The notes: generated by a model from the letters alone, not told the origin. A DNA stretch of 64,000 bases from Spirosoma utsteinense (GCF_014282275.1 NZ_VFIA01000012.1:62001-126000), one strand, 5' to 3'. Shown: positions 9,122 through 18,048, counted from the stretch's first letter. A program made the numbers and translations.

Positions 9122-10483
9122 CTACCGGTTTTCGACCAGTCCTTTGAACTCATCAACCGTTACTTCCTGCGTTACGATGGTCAACTGTGTCTTCGCATAT
9201 TCAGTTACTTTATCATCATAAACCCGGTTGAACGTACTGCTGTAGTTCTGACCGTTGTTTTTCTCATCCATCAGGTAGTTCCGGGCAATTCGGTCGATGG
9301 TTTGATTCATCTCCTCGTTCTCTCCGCCCATGAAGCCAAACTGCTCGCGAACCATATCGCGGGTAACAGCCAGCACTTCATCATACTCCACCTTGATGTC
9401 TGCCTGATCGGCAATTTTATTCTTAATAAGCTGAAGCTTCACCGATTTGGTAAAGTCGTCATACTGCTCTTCGATCTGCTCAGGGGTAAACTTACCTTCG
9501 TTCGTTTCGAGAAGCCAGTTTTTCAGAAACTCGTCGGGTAACAGGATCGGTGTGTTGTCGAGCAACGTTTTTTCGATGTCTAACCGCAGCAACTGATTCG
9601 CTTCACGCGTGTAGTTTGACCGAACGATCTCGGCCACTTTCGTGCGCAGTTGCTCTTCGTTTTCTACCGCGCCAGCGCCCAGCACCTTATCAAAGAACTC
9701 CTGATTCAGTTCGGCAGGCTCATTACGGGTAATGTCATCGACTTCGAACGTAAATTCACCTGTCAGGTCAGCAGCTTCTTCTTTCTTTACCCCCGTAGCC
9801 GTAGCGCGTGCTTTTTCATCGGGGAAAGCCTGCTCCAGTACAAACGTTACCACGTCTCCTTTCTTGGTCCCGACAAATTGCGCTTTAGCGTCGTCGGCCA
9901 TCTGGTTCATTGGGAAGGCGGTCTTAGCCGTGAAGGCATCCGAACCTTCCGATGCGTTCACCTGCTTCAATTCGCCATAGATCGTATCGCCGTCGATCAC
10001 GTCTTCACCATGACCATGGGTATGGAACCGCTGACGCAGGTCGGTGATCGTTGACTCTACCTCGGCATCGCCAGCCTGTATTTCGTATTGGGTAACGCTG
10101 GGCAGGTCAGCAAAATCAATCTCAAATTCCGACGCCAGACCCAGTGTATAGCTGAATGCGAAATCGGTTTGGCTATCCCAATCAATGGCTTCGGCCAGTT
10201 CACGGTCGGGAACAGGATCGCCAACAACCTGTAATTTATTCTCGCGGATATACTGACTTACCGTTTTGCTCAGCATCGCGTTGATCTCATCGACCATGAT
10301 GCTCTTGCCGTACATTTTCTGAACGAGCGAAGCGGGTACGTGACCAGGCCGAAACCCTTTCAACTGTACCTTACGACCATAATCTTTGAGTTTCTTATCA
10401 ACCTCAGGTTTGTAGTCGGCTGGCGTGAGTGTGATTTTCAGCGAGGCATTGGTGTCGCTGGCTTTTTCTAAGGTAATATCCAC
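9122..10483 (-). CDS. tig: Trigger factor, ribosome-associated chaperone
   Basis: Cytosolic chaperone that binds the ribosome exit tunnel through its N-terminal domain. The 453 residues fit the family. The ribosome-binding signature G43-F-R-P-G is present in the helix-loop LKGFRPGHVPASLVQKMYG. A central FKBP-like domain covers about residues 150-250; it carries an insertion-like charged segment, and such divergence in this domain is common in Bacteroidota. A C-terminal helical cradle follows, including NWLLETNEGKFTPEQIEEQY. The gene follows a tRNA-Leu gene on the same strand and ends in a large palindrome. Confidence 0.95.
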   Translation of the reverse strand: MDITLEKASDTNASLKITLTPADYKPEVDKKLKDYGRKVQLKGFRPGHVPASLVQKMYGKSIMVDEINAMLSKTVSQYIRENKLQVVGDPVPDRELAEAIDWDSQTDFAFSYTLGLASEFEIDFADLPSVTQYEIQAGDAEVESTITDLRQRFHTHGHGEDVIDGDTIYGELKQVNASEGSDAFTAKTAFPMNQMADDAKAQFVGTKKGDVVTFVLEQAFPDEKARATATGVKKEEAADLTGEFTFEVDDITRNEPAELNQEFFDKVLGAGAVENEEQLRTKVAEIVRSNYTREANQLLRLDIEKTLLDNTPILLPDEFLKNWLLETNEGKFTPEQIEEQYDDFTKSVKLQLIKNKIADQADIKVEYDEVLAVTRDMVREQFGFMGGENEEMNQTIDRIARNYLMDEKNNGQNYSSTFNRVYDDKVTEYAKTQLTIVTQEVTVDEFKGLVENR

Positions 10484-10503
10484 GTTTGTATCGGTTTAAA
10501 ATG

Positions 10504-10585
10504 GTGAATGAGCGAATGAATGATTGAGCGAATGTTAGTCAGTACGACAAAATACAATTCACTCATTCACTCAATCACTCATTCA
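10504..10585. repeat. Imperfect inverted repeat of GAATGA-type units
   Basis: Left arm 10504-10534 and right arm 10556-10585 consist of short degenerate GAATGA/GATTGAG units and their complement, forming an imperfect hairpin between the tRNA-Leu gene and the trigger factor start. Similar GAGTGATGAGT-type units occur in front of recR (52588-52640). Possible terminator or processing hairpin after the tRNA; function uncertain. Confidence 0.5.
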
Positions 10586-10593
10586 AAACTTTG

Positions 10594-10675
10594 TACGGGC
10601 GGAGGGACTCGAACCCCCATGCCTTGCGGCACCAGATCCTAAGTCTGGCACGTCTACCAATTTCGCCACGCCCGC
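10594..10675 (-). tRNA. tRNA-Leu (anticodon UAG)
   Basis: The minus strand folds as a class II tRNA. The acceptor stem begins GCGGGCG at 10675, the D-loop contains AATTGGTAGACG, the anticodon stem-loop is CCAGA-CTTAGGA-TCTGG with anticodon TAG, there is a long variable arm (TGCCGCAAGGCA), and the T-loop is GGTTCGAGTCC. CCA is not encoded. The first acceptor pair appears as G-U. It reads CUA and related Leu codons. Confidence 0.95.
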
Positions 10676-10752
10676 ATAGCCTGACCTCAAAAGCATTGGT
10701 TGCCGGATAAAATCGGCCAAAAACGACCAGCTATTTTATCCTTTTGAGGGTG

Positions 10753-10783
10753 CAAAAGTACGAAAAATTCTAAACTTCCCAAA
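10753..10783 (-). promoter_or_regulatory. Promoter of tRNA-Leu (and perhaps tig)
   Basis: Minus strand: TTTG at 10780-10783, a 19-base spacer, and TACTTTTG at 10753-10760. This is an exact match to the Bacteroidota -33/-7 promoter. Transcription would begin near 10746, about 70 bases before the mature tRNA end. Confidence 0.7.
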
Positions 10784-10906
10784 TCCAATGTCAATGATTT
10801 TATTTTTACCGGCTTCCCATTCAATTTTCCATTAATTAATTGTTACATTGGTAGTACGAGTACAACCAACCTAACAGGGCCACTAGCTGCCCAGACGCCA
10901 ATCCTG

Positions 10907-13174
10907 ATGAATGCCACCGAACCCCGGACGGTTGCCGAACCCGTCATTGACTTAGAACTAGAGCGCCAGGAAATCCTTAAACGCTACCGGCGCTTATTAC
11001 GGGCCGCCAAACCGTTGCTGAAAGACAACGATGCCAAACTGATAAAAAAAGCTTTCAACACATCGGCCGAAGCGCACAAGGACATGCGTCGGCGGTCGGG
11101 CGAGCCTTATATCTATCACCCGATCGCCGTAGCACAAATTGCAGCGGAGGAAATCGGTCTGGGAACGACCAGCATTGTAGCCGCTCTGCTCCACGACGTT
11201 GTTGAGGATACAGACACAACAATTGCTGATATTGACCGGGCCTTTGGTCCTAAAGTGGCCAAGATCATTGATGGTCTAACCAAGATTTCGGGCATTTTCG
11301 AGTACGGAACCTCACAACAAGCCGAGAACTTCCGGAAGATGCTGTTGACGCTTTCGGACGATGTGCGGGTGATTCTGATCAAACTCGCCGACCGATTACA
11401 TAACATGCGAACGCTGGATTCGATGCCCCGCGACAAGCAGTTAAAGATTGCGTCTGAAACGATCTATATCTATGCCCCCCTCGCCCACCGGTTAGGGTTG
11501 TATGCGATCAAATCGGAGCTTGAAGATCTTTACCTTAAACATGTTGAACCGGATGCATACCGGGACATTGCCAAGAAACTACGCGAAACCCGACTCTCCC
11601 GCGACCGGTTTATTGGCCGCTTCATCGAACCTATTGAGCAGGATCTGGCCGAAACGGGTATTCAGTATATCGTTAAAGGCCGACCAAAATCGATTTACTC
11701 GATCTGGACCAAACTTGATAAGTCGAAAAAGCCATTTGAAGAGATTTATGATCTCTTTGCCATACGTATAATCCTAAACGTACCCCTGGAAGAGGAGAAA
11801 GCCGCCTGCTGGCGGGCTTACTCGATCGTTACAGACCATTACAAGCCCAATCCCGACCGGCTTAAAGACTGGATCAGTAGCCCAAGAACGAACGGGTATG
11901 AATCGCTCCATACCACCGTCATGAGCAAGTCCGGCCAGTGGGTTGAAGTACAGATCCGGTCGGAACGAATGAACGAGATTGCAGAAAAAGGGTACGCAGC
12001 CCACTGGAAATACAAGGGGAATGACACCCAAACCGGGGCCGGCATAGAATCGTGGATCAGCCAGGTACGTGACATGATCGAATCGGCGGGTAAAGGAGAT
12101 AAAAAAGCCGCCATTGAATTTGTCGATGACTTCCGCAGCAATCTATACAGCGAAGAGGTTTTTGTGTTTACCCCCAAAGGTGATCTAAAAGTCCTGCAAC
12201 GCGGAGCCACAGCGCTCGATTTTGCCTTCGACATTCACACCCAGATTGGGGCGCGGTGTATGGCCGCGAAAGTGAACAACACCCTTGTGCCACTCAGCCA
12301 TGTGCTGCAAAATGGCGATCAGGTTGAGGTTATCACCTCGAACCGCCAGAAGCCCAGCGAAGACTGGCTGCGATTCGTGGTAACGTCGAAGGCCAAAACC
12401 AAGATCAAAGACCTGATCAAAGAAGACAATAAACGGTTCGTGACCGATGGCCGGGAACTGGTCGCCAAGAAACTGCGGGTGCTGCGGATGGAGATGACGA
12501 ACGAAGTCATTAACCAGCTACGGGCTTATTTTGGCTCCAAAACTACGGACGACTTTTTTTACCGGATTGGTAAAGGACATATCGATGTACAGGAGCTGAA
12601 AAAATTCAAATCCGACAAGGAAGCGAAAGAAAACCGGGCCAACAAGCTGAACACCGATACCATCCCCGATGGGAAAACGTTCGAGAAAGAGCTCAAAAAG
12701 ATTCATGGCGAACGAGCCGATGCCGACATGTTGCTCATTGGTGAGGACATGGACAAGATCGACTATACACTTTCCAAATGTTGTAATCCAATTTCAGGCG
12801 ACGATGTGTTTGGTTTCGTTACGATCAACGATGGAATCAAAATTCACCGGGTTACCTGTCCGAACGCGGTTGAACTGATGTCGAACCACGGCAACCGGAT
12901 CATCAAAGCCAAGTGGACCTCCCAGAAGGAACTGGCTTTTCTGGCGGGCCTGCGTATTACCGGAACAGATCGTGTAGGCCTGGTAAACGATGTAACACGT
13001 GTTATCAGCAACGAACTGCACATAAACATGCGATCTGTTACGATCGACTCAACAGATGGGATTTTCGAAGGAAATATCCGGCTGTACGTTCATGACACAG
13101 GTCACCTCGAAACCCTCATGCATAAACTGGAACGGGTTCCGGGGGTGTTCGATGTAACCCGGTTCGACTCCTGA
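10907..13174 (+). CDS. rel: Bifunctional (p)ppGpp synthetase/hydrolase, Rel/SpoT type
   Basis: Makes and degrades the stringent-response alarmone (p)ppGpp. The 755 residues have the full long-RSH layout. The HD hydrolase domain has intact metal residues (H71; H96-D97 in LLHDVVEDTD; LADRLHNMRT). The synthetase domain includes YDLFAIRIIL, YESLHTTV and the EVQIRSERM segment. TGS (VFVFTPKGDLKVLQRGATAL), helical, zinc-finger-like (SKCCNPISGDDVFGF) and C-terminal ACT domains follow. Because the hydrolase motif is complete, this is a Rel/SpoT-like enzyme rather than a hydrolase-dead RelA. The next gene is a Fur-family regulator with its own promoter. Confidence 0.95.
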   Translation: MNATEPRTVAEPVIDLELERQEILKRYRRLLRAAKPLLKDNDAKLIKKAFNTSAEAHKDMRRRSGEPYIYHPIAVAQIAAEEIGLGTTSIVAALLHDVVEDTDTTIADIDRAFGPKVAKIIDGLTKISGIFEYGTSQQAENFRKMLLTLSDDVRVILIKLADRLHNMRTLDSMPRDKQLKIASETIYIYAPLAHRLGLYAIKSELEDLYLKHVEPDAYRDIAKKLRETRLSRDRFIGRFIEPIEQDLAETGIQYIVKGRPKSIYSIWTKLDKSKKPFEEIYDLFAIRIILNVPLEEEKAACWRAYSIVTDHYKPNPDRLKDWISSPRTNGYESLHTTVMSKSGQWVEVQIRSERMNEIAEKGYAAHWKYKGNDTQTGAGIESWISQVRDMIESAGKGDKKAAIEFVDDFRSNLYSEEVFVFTPKGDLKVLQRGATALDFAFDIHTQIGARCMAAKVNNTLVPLSHVLQNGDQVEVITSNRQKPSEDWLRFVVTSKAKTKIKDLIKEDNKRFVTDGRELVAKKLRVLRMEMTNEVINQLRAYFGSKTTDDFFYRIGKGHIDVQELKKFKSDKEAKENRANKLNTDTIPDGKTFEKELKKIHGERADADMLLIGEDMDKIDYTLSKCCNPISGDDVFGFVTINDGIKIHRVTCPNAVELMSNHGNRIIKAKWTSQKELAFLAGLRITGTDRVGLVNDVTRVISNELHINMRSVTIDSTDGIFEGNIRLYVHDTGHLETLMHKLERVPGVFDVTRFDS

Positions 13175-13221
13175 TCGGGTGAAGGTTGGGCCTGAACAGT
13201 TCACAACCTGACCTTCATTCA

Positions 13222-13249
13222 TTGTTTGTCATTCCTTTCTCTACCTTTG
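13222..13249 (+). promoter_or_regulatory. Promoter of Fur-family gene
   Basis: TACCTTTG at 13242-13249 is an exact TAnnTTTG -7 element. Upstream TTG at 13222-13224 (17-base spacing) and TTTG at 13225-13228 are candidate -33 elements. The start codon is 26 bases downstream. Confidence 0.6.
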
Positions 13250-13274
13250 CACTTTCAAACCAACCGGAACAGAT

Positions 13275-13784
13275 ATGCCTGCGCCGACGCAATCGAATTT
13301 AGAAAACGCCCGGATGATTTTCACGGCTTACCTCGAACGGAAGGGGCTGCGGAAAACACCTGAGCGCTTTGCCATTTTGGAGGAGATTTACAATCGGCAA
13401 GACCACTTCGATGTGGATGAGTTGTTTATCTCGATGAAAAACAAAAAATACCGCGTTAGCCGCGCAACAGTTTATAACACGCTTGATGTGCTGGTGGATT
13501 GTGATTTAGTAACCAAACACCAGTTTGGCCGCAACCTGGCGCAATACGAAAAATCGTATGGCTACCGCCAGCACGACCACCTGATTTGTACGGACTGCCA
13601 TAAGGTTATGGAGTTCTGTGACCCACGTGTACAGAATATTCAGAACATGGTGGGTGATATGCTCAAGTTCAACGTGATGCACCATTCGCTTATTTTTTAC
13701 GGTTCCTGTGCCCGCGACCTTTGTGAAAACCGTCAGGTGACCGAGAAAGATCAGCAGGGAGTACAGGTTCCGGTAGAAGAGTAG
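13275..13784 (+). CDS. Fur-family metalloregulator
   Basis: Metal- or peroxide-responsive transcriptional repressor of the Fur/PerR/Zur family, 169 residues. The winged-helix DNA-binding domain covers about 12-90 (RKTPERFAILEEIY, VSRATVYNTLDVLVDCDLV). The dimerisation domain has a structural zinc pair C105-T-D-C108 and a second cysteine set C145/C150. The sensing residues HDHLICTDCHKVMEF fit Fur, but Fur, Zur and PerR cannot be separated with confidence from sequence alone. It lies between rel and purA and has its own -7 element. Confidence 0.92.
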   Translation: MPAPTQSNLENARMIFTAYLERKGLRKTPERFAILEEIYNRQDHFDVDELFISMKNKKYRVSRATVYNTLDVLVDCDLVTKHQFGRNLAQYEKSYGYRQHDHLICTDCHKVMEFCDPRVQNIQNMVGDMLKFNVMHHSLIFYGSCARDLCENRQVTEKDQQGVQVPVEE

Positions 13785-13887
13785 TCAGTCTGCGACATTC
13801 ACCCAGTACCAGGGTTAACATAAGCTTTTTAAGTTTAACGATGATGAGCGACCATATCAACGTGCTCTTTATCAATCGAATAAATAA

Positions 13888-15189
13888 ATGGTAGATGTTT
13901 TATTAGGCCTCCAGTGGGGCGACGAAGGTAAAGGCAAGATTGTGGACGTACTTGCGCCACAATATCAGGTTGTAGCTCGGTTTCAGGGTGGACCTAATGC
14001 CGGGCATACGCTCGAATTTGACGGATTTAAGCACGTCCTGCATCAGATTCCTTCTGGTATCTTTCGCAGCGATATCCTTAACATTATCGGTAATGGGGTT
14101 GTACTTGACCCAATTGTGTTCAAAAAGGAAATTGACGGATTGGCTAAGTACAAACTCAGCCTGCATGAGAACCTGCTGATCTCGAAAAAAGCCTCGATTA
14201 TCCTCCCTACACACCGTCTTTTGGACGCGGCCTACGAACAGGCAAAAGGAGAATCGAAGATTGGCTCGACCCTGCGTGGTATCGGCCCAACGTATCAGGA
14301 CAAAGTAGCCCGCCAGGGTTTACGGGTTGGTGATATACTGTCCTCTAATTTCCGGGGGAAATATGGCAAGTTGGTAGAGGCTCATAAACTTATCCTCGAC
14401 CAGAATAACTTCGACCATGCTTCAGTGCTACCACAGGCCGAGGAAGAATTCTTTGCTGCGGTTGAGTTCATGAAACAGTTTCAACTTACCGACAGTGAGT
14501 ACGCCATTAATGACGCACTGACATCGGGCAAGAAAATTCTGGCAGAAGGGGCGCAAGGCTCATTGTTGGATATCGATTTTGGCTCTTACCCGTTTGTAAC
14601 CTCATCGAGTACAATGGCGGCCGGTGCCTGCACAGGTTTGGGTATTGCTCCCAAGCAAATCGGCGAGGTGTACGGTATCTTCAAAGCCTATAGTACCCGC
14701 GTTGGCAGTGGCCCCTTTCCAACGGAGTTGCTGGATGAAACAGGTGAAAAAATGCGGCAGGAAGGCCGTGAGTTCGGATCCACTACGGGTCGGCCCCGCC
14801 GGTGCGGATGGATCGATTTACCGGCACTCAAGTATGCCATTATGATCAATGGCGTTACGCAGCTGGTCATGATGAAAGTCGACGTCCTGAATATATTCGA
14901 CGAAATTGAGGTTTGTACGCATTATCAGTATCCAGACAGCAGCGATGGACCGGGTAGTACTACCGAGCACCTTCCTTATGACCAGACCGATACAGACTTA
15001 AAGCCTGTTTACAAAACCTTTAAGGGTTGGAAAACAGATCTGGCCGCTATTCGTCAATTCGACGATATGCCTGCTGAACTGGCTGAATACGTTTATTTTT
15101 TAGAAGAGTCGTTAGGCGTACCCATCAGCTTTATCTCAACCAGTCCTGATCGGGAAGCTATTATATACCGGCAATCGGTAGCCGCTTAA
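13888..15189 (+). CDS. purA: Adenylosuccinate synthetase
   Basis: Catalyses the first committed step of AMP synthesis from IMP, using GTP and aspartate. The 433 residues are full length. The P-loop-like GDEGKGK motif is at residues 11-17, followed by NAGHT in the IMP/GTP site, the LRGIGPTYQDKVARQG segment, and late GRPRRCGW and STSPDRE motifs. The start MVDVLLGLQWGDEGKGK is the standard N-terminus. A 103-base gap separates it from the Fur-family gene and a simple terminator follows. Confidence 0.97.
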   Translation: MVDVLLGLQWGDEGKGKIVDVLAPQYQVVARFQGGPNAGHTLEFDGFKHVLHQIPSGIFRSDILNIIGNGVVLDPIVFKKEIDGLAKYKLSLHENLLISKKASIILPTHRLLDAAYEQAKGESKIGSTLRGIGPTYQDKVARQGLRVGDILSSNFRGKYGKLVEAHKLILDQNNFDHASVLPQAEEEFFAAVEFMKQFQLTDSEYAINDALTSGKKILAEGAQGSLLDIDFGSYPFVTSSSTMAAGACTGLGIAPKQIGEVYGIFKAYSTRVGSGPFPTELLDETGEKMRQEGREFGSTTGRPRRCGWIDLPALKYAIMINGVTQLVMMKVDVLNIFDEIEVCTHYQYPDSSDGPGSTTEHLPYDQTDTDLKPVYKTFKGWKTDLAAIRQFDDMPAELAEYVYFLEESLGVPISFISTSPDREAIIYRQSVAA

Positions 15190-15207
15190 CTTCAGAATTT
15201 ATAGGTG

Positions 15208-15237
15208 AAAAAGCGACTGGATATAGTCGCTTTTTTT
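15208..15237 (+). terminator. Rho-independent terminator of purA
   Basis: Stem AAAAAGCGACT / AGTCGCTTTTT with a six-base loop, followed by a T run, 19 bases after the purA stop. Confidence 0.85.
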
Positions 15238-15415
15238 ATTAAATAGTGCTTAAGTACTACTTAATTAATAAAGTATTTATACTTACCTTTACACAATAAT
15301 TCGTATCTACCGTAACTAGCTTAGTTTAAACGTTAACTATAACACTCGAATCAGGAATCTGCTGGATTGATTTCCTCTACAAAAAACTGGTATTTCCACC
15401 CGCTTCACTTCGTTC

Positions 15416-15455
15416 AGCCAGCCCTGTTATAACTAGAACAGGGCTGGCTTTTTTT
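15416..15455 (+). terminator. Strong terminator with no gene in front of it
   Basis: A 13-bp perfect stem (15416-15428 with 15437-15449), an eight-base loop, then seven T residues. No protein gene lies between it and the purA terminator. It may end a short non-coding transcript from the 15240-15415 stretch, where TACCTTTA resembles a -7 element. See findings. Confidence 0.75.
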
Positions 15456-15458
15456 GCG

Positions 15459-15466
15459 TAAATTTG
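15459..15466 (+). promoter_or_regulatory. Candidate -7 element of sulfite-oxidase operon
   Basis: TAAATTTG matches TAnnTTTG exactly just after the strong terminator. The last three bases are also a possible TTG start (15464). If this is the promoter, that TTG is not translated and the in-frame TTG at 15506 becomes the likely start. No TTTG is seen at -33. Confidence 0.4.
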
Positions 15467-15505
15467 GACACTAAACCAGTAATTGTTACCCTTACCAGTA
15501 CAGCC

Positions 15506-16741
15506 TTGCATAAACGAATCAGTACACTTTTCGACCGCCGGGGTTTCCTGAAAAAAAGTTCGCTGGCTACCCTGACCACGTTATTAGGGACCGAAATTGT
15601 CTTCGCTGACAAACTTCCTCCCTATTACCTTCCGTTGAGGGCCGAGATCGATCCAATGGCGACTAAGCATAAAGGGCTGGTTGTATTGAACGATAAGCCC
15701 TGGAATGTAGAAACGCCCGCGCATTTACTGGATGATGCTATTACACCCGCCGACAAGCTGTTCATCCGTAATAATGGTCTACTGCCCGAATCGATAACGG
15801 CTGACACCTGGACGTTGACAATCAATGGCGAGTCAGTCAAAAAAGCAAAAACATATACACTGGCAGAGCTTAAAAAGAAGTTCAAACCGTATACATATCA
15901 GTTAACACTCGAATGCGCTGGTAACGGTCGGGCTGGTTATTTCCCTAAAACATCAGGTAACCAGTGGACCGACGGGGGCGTTGGCTGTGCCGAGTGGACA
16001 GGTGTTCGGCTTAAAGATATTCTGGCCGATGTAGGCGTGACTAACGATGCCGTTTACATTGGTTACTATGGCAAAGATTTGCATGTTAGCCTGGACCCAA
16101 CCAAGCCCGTTATCTCGCGGGGCGTACCAATGCGGAAAGCCCTCGAAGATGAGACCTTAATTGCCTGGGCAATGAATGGGAGCCCCATCCCCCTGGTTCA
16201 TGGGGCTCCCCTCCGGCTGGTTATTGGCGGCTGGCCGGCATCGGTGTCGGGAAAATGGCTACACACGATCGCCGTGCGTAACAAAGTACACGATGGGGCC
16301 AAAATGACCGGCAAAAGCTATAAGTTGCCCATCAATCCGGTAGAACCGGGTCAGGACCCACCCGAAGATCAGTTTCGTATCATTGAATCCATGCCGGTGA
16401 AATCACTCATCACCTTTCCGCAGACAGGCGCGCTGCTCACAGGCGGGCAGCCTCTTGCATTACGTGGCCACGCCTGGGCAGGCGATCGGTCGGTACGTGA
16501 TTTATCAATATCCATCGACTTCGGCTCGACCTGGCAGAAGGCGGATCTTAAAGCAGCAAAGAACCGGCTGGCATGGCAACATTGGTCAGCTACTGTAACT
16601 TTTCCCAAACCCGGCTATTATGAGGTCTGGGCGCGAGCTACCGACGACGCCGGTGTTTCGCAGCCGATGGTAATGCCACAGTGGAACCCGGAAGGGTATT
16701 GTAACAACGCCTGCCACCGGATTGCAGTAAAAATTGGTTGA
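15506..16741 (+). CDS. Tat-exported molybdopterin sulfite-oxidase-like oxidoreductase
   Basis: Periplasmic molybdenum-cofactor enzyme of the sulfite oxidase family, expected to oxidise sulfite to sulfate and pass electrons to a cytochrome c. With the TTG start at 15506 it has 411 residues and begins with a twin-arginine signal (HKRISTLFDRRGFLKK). The cofactor-domain cysteine ligand is in LTLECAGNGR (C137 in this numbering). A C-terminal immunoglobulin-like dimerisation domain follows (residues about 300-400). No ATG exists upstream in frame. An upstream TTG at 15464 is possible but overlaps a likely -7 box. The next gene is a monohaem cytochrome c, as in SorAB sulfite dehydrogenases. Confidence 0.88.
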   Translation: MHKRISTLFDRRGFLKKSSLATLTTLLGTEIVFADKLPPYYLPLRAEIDPMATKHKGLVVLNDKPWNVETPAHLLDDAITPADKLFIRNNGLLPESITADTWTLTINGESVKKAKTYTLAELKKKFKPYTYQLTLECAGNGRAGYFPKTSGNQWTDGGVGCAEWTGVRLKDILADVGVTNDAVYIGYYGKDLHVSLDPTKPVISRGVPMRKALEDETLIAWAMNGSPIPLVHGAPLRLVIGGWPASVSGKWLHTIAVRNKVHDGAKMTGKSYKLPINPVEPGQDPPEDQFRIIESMPVKSLITFPQTGALLTGGQPLALRGHAWAGDRSVRDLSISIDFGSTWQKADLKAAKNRLAWQHWSATVTFPKPGYYEVWARATDDAGVSQPMVMPQWNPEGYCNNACHRIAVKIG

Positions 16742-16756
16742 TTTTATCAAAACAGG

Positions 16757-17194
16757 ATGATTCGAATTACACAAGCTGGAGTAGGCCTACTGGCGTTTGC
16801 GCTGTTCGTGTCGGCCATTGCTCCGTCGATTCAAATTGAAAAAGACAACTACGGCCACCAACCGAACAAGTTAGCTTCAAACGCCTATATCCAATCCGAT
16901 TCGGCCGGGAAAGATCCTGAAACGGGCTTGGCGCTGGATGATCAGTTCATGCTCGTGAAGGGCCAGTGTACAGCCTGTCATAGCAGCAAGCTGATTTTGC
17001 AAAGCCATTTCTCGCGCGAGAAATGGGTAGAGCGCATCCGGTGGATGCAGCAAACTCAGAAACTGTGGGATCTGGGCGAATCAGAACCTGCTATCCTAAC
17101 TTATCTTACCAAACATTATGGCCCGCTAGAACGCACGTTCGACGGTCGGCGTGAGCCATTAAAGGCGGTAAAGTGGTATAAATTAAGCAAATGA
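16757..17194 (+). CDS. Monohaem c-type cytochrome, SorB-like partner
   Basis: Exported electron acceptor, 145 residues, with an N-terminal signal or anchor (residues 5-22) and one haem-binding motif C71-T-A-C-H75. The C-terminal half contains REKWVERIRWMQQTQKLWDL, common in sulfite dehydrogenase cytochrome subunits. It starts 15 bases after the molybdopterin enzyme stop, so the two form an operon, and electrons from sulfite oxidation probably pass to this cytochrome. The axial Met cannot be fixed with certainty (several Met are present). Confidence 0.88.
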   Translation: MIRITQAGVGLLAFALFVSAIAPSIQIEKDNYGHQPNKLASNAYIQSDSAGKDPETGLALDDQFMLVKGQCTACHSSKLILQSHFSREKWVERIRWMQQTQKLWDLGESEPAILTYLTKHYGPLERTFDGRREPLKAVKWYKLSK

Positions 17195-17242
17195 ACCCGA
17201 CTCAGAGAATGAACAACGTTTCATTCTCTGAGTCGCCCGCCT

Positions 17243-17965
17243 ATGTCAGCAACTAATTTTTACCAGACCTTTTACCAGACAGAACAGCTTTTCAGGTTGG
17301 ATAACGAACGCTGGGGCGCTACCGAGCCGATCACAGAGAAGCCATCCAGCGAATTAATAGTAGAACCTGTAAGTCAGATCGAGGATGATTTCCTGGTGGA
17401 GCTGGACCGGTTGGCAACTTCTCCAGAACCGATCCCACTAGTCGTTGAGCACCTCGCCCCCCCCCCCGTGGTTGCCGTTGCCAGCCAGCCCGAACCGGTT
17501 GTACTTATAACCACTCCCGAGCCATTACCCCAGCCCGCACCACGCCCTACAACGCCTTCGATTTTGCCTCCGATTCAGCAACAAGCCCGTTTACCACAGC
17601 TCAATCATAAAGTGCTTCTGTTAGCCGATGAAGAATTAGATCCCAGCAATCTGCTATTTCTGGAGAAGATCCTGAAAGCCGTAAATTTGAACGTCAACGG
17701 CGTAGACTTGCTGAACCTTCATGGCGTTCAAAATATAGACTTTGCGGAGTTGCTAAAGGGCAAATACATCAATCACTTCATCACCTTTGGCGTACCATTC
17801 GAGCGTATTAACCTCGACATTATGATGGACCGTTACGCGCCGGTTCGCTTTGAAGGAATTAACTTTCTGATGGCCGATTCACTACCGACAATTGAAGCCG
17901 ATCAAAATTTAAAAAAACGGCTGTGGAGTGCGCTCCAGCGTGTATTTTTACAACGGTACGCGTAA
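17243..17965 (+). CDS. Unknown protein; possible HolD (psi)-like C-terminal domain
   Basis: A 240-residue protein in two parts. Residues 1-115 are acidic, then proline-rich and probably disordered. Residues about 118-240 form a compact domain: a hydrophobic strand and acidic start (HKVLLLADEELD), helix FLEKILKAVNLN, strand HFITFG, and a C-terminal helix SLPTIEADQNLKKRLWSALQ. That order, and the final Asp...Lys-Arg-Leu-Trp helix, resembles the polymerase III psi subunit. This is my inference and unproven. The gene contains a run of 11 C at 17457-17467 in the proline region, which could slip. It has no signal peptide. Confidence 0.7.
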   Translation: MSATNFYQTFYQTEQLFRLDNERWGATEPITEKPSSELIVEPVSQIEDDFLVELDRLATSPEPIPLVVEHLAPPPVVAVASQPEPVVLITTPEPLPQPAPRPTTPSILPPIQQQARLPQLNHKVLLLADEELDPSNLLFLEKILKAVNLNVNGVDLLNLHGVQNIDFAELLKGKYINHFITFGVPFERINLDIMMDRYAPVRFEGINFLMADSLPTIEADQNLKKRLWSALQRVFLQRYA

Positions 17966-18048
17966 ACCGTCCAGTTCTTCGGCAACCTGATAGCGTACTC
18001 TTGCCCTTTCCTGTTCACTTACCACTTACGTTCATAATATCCCTTTTT

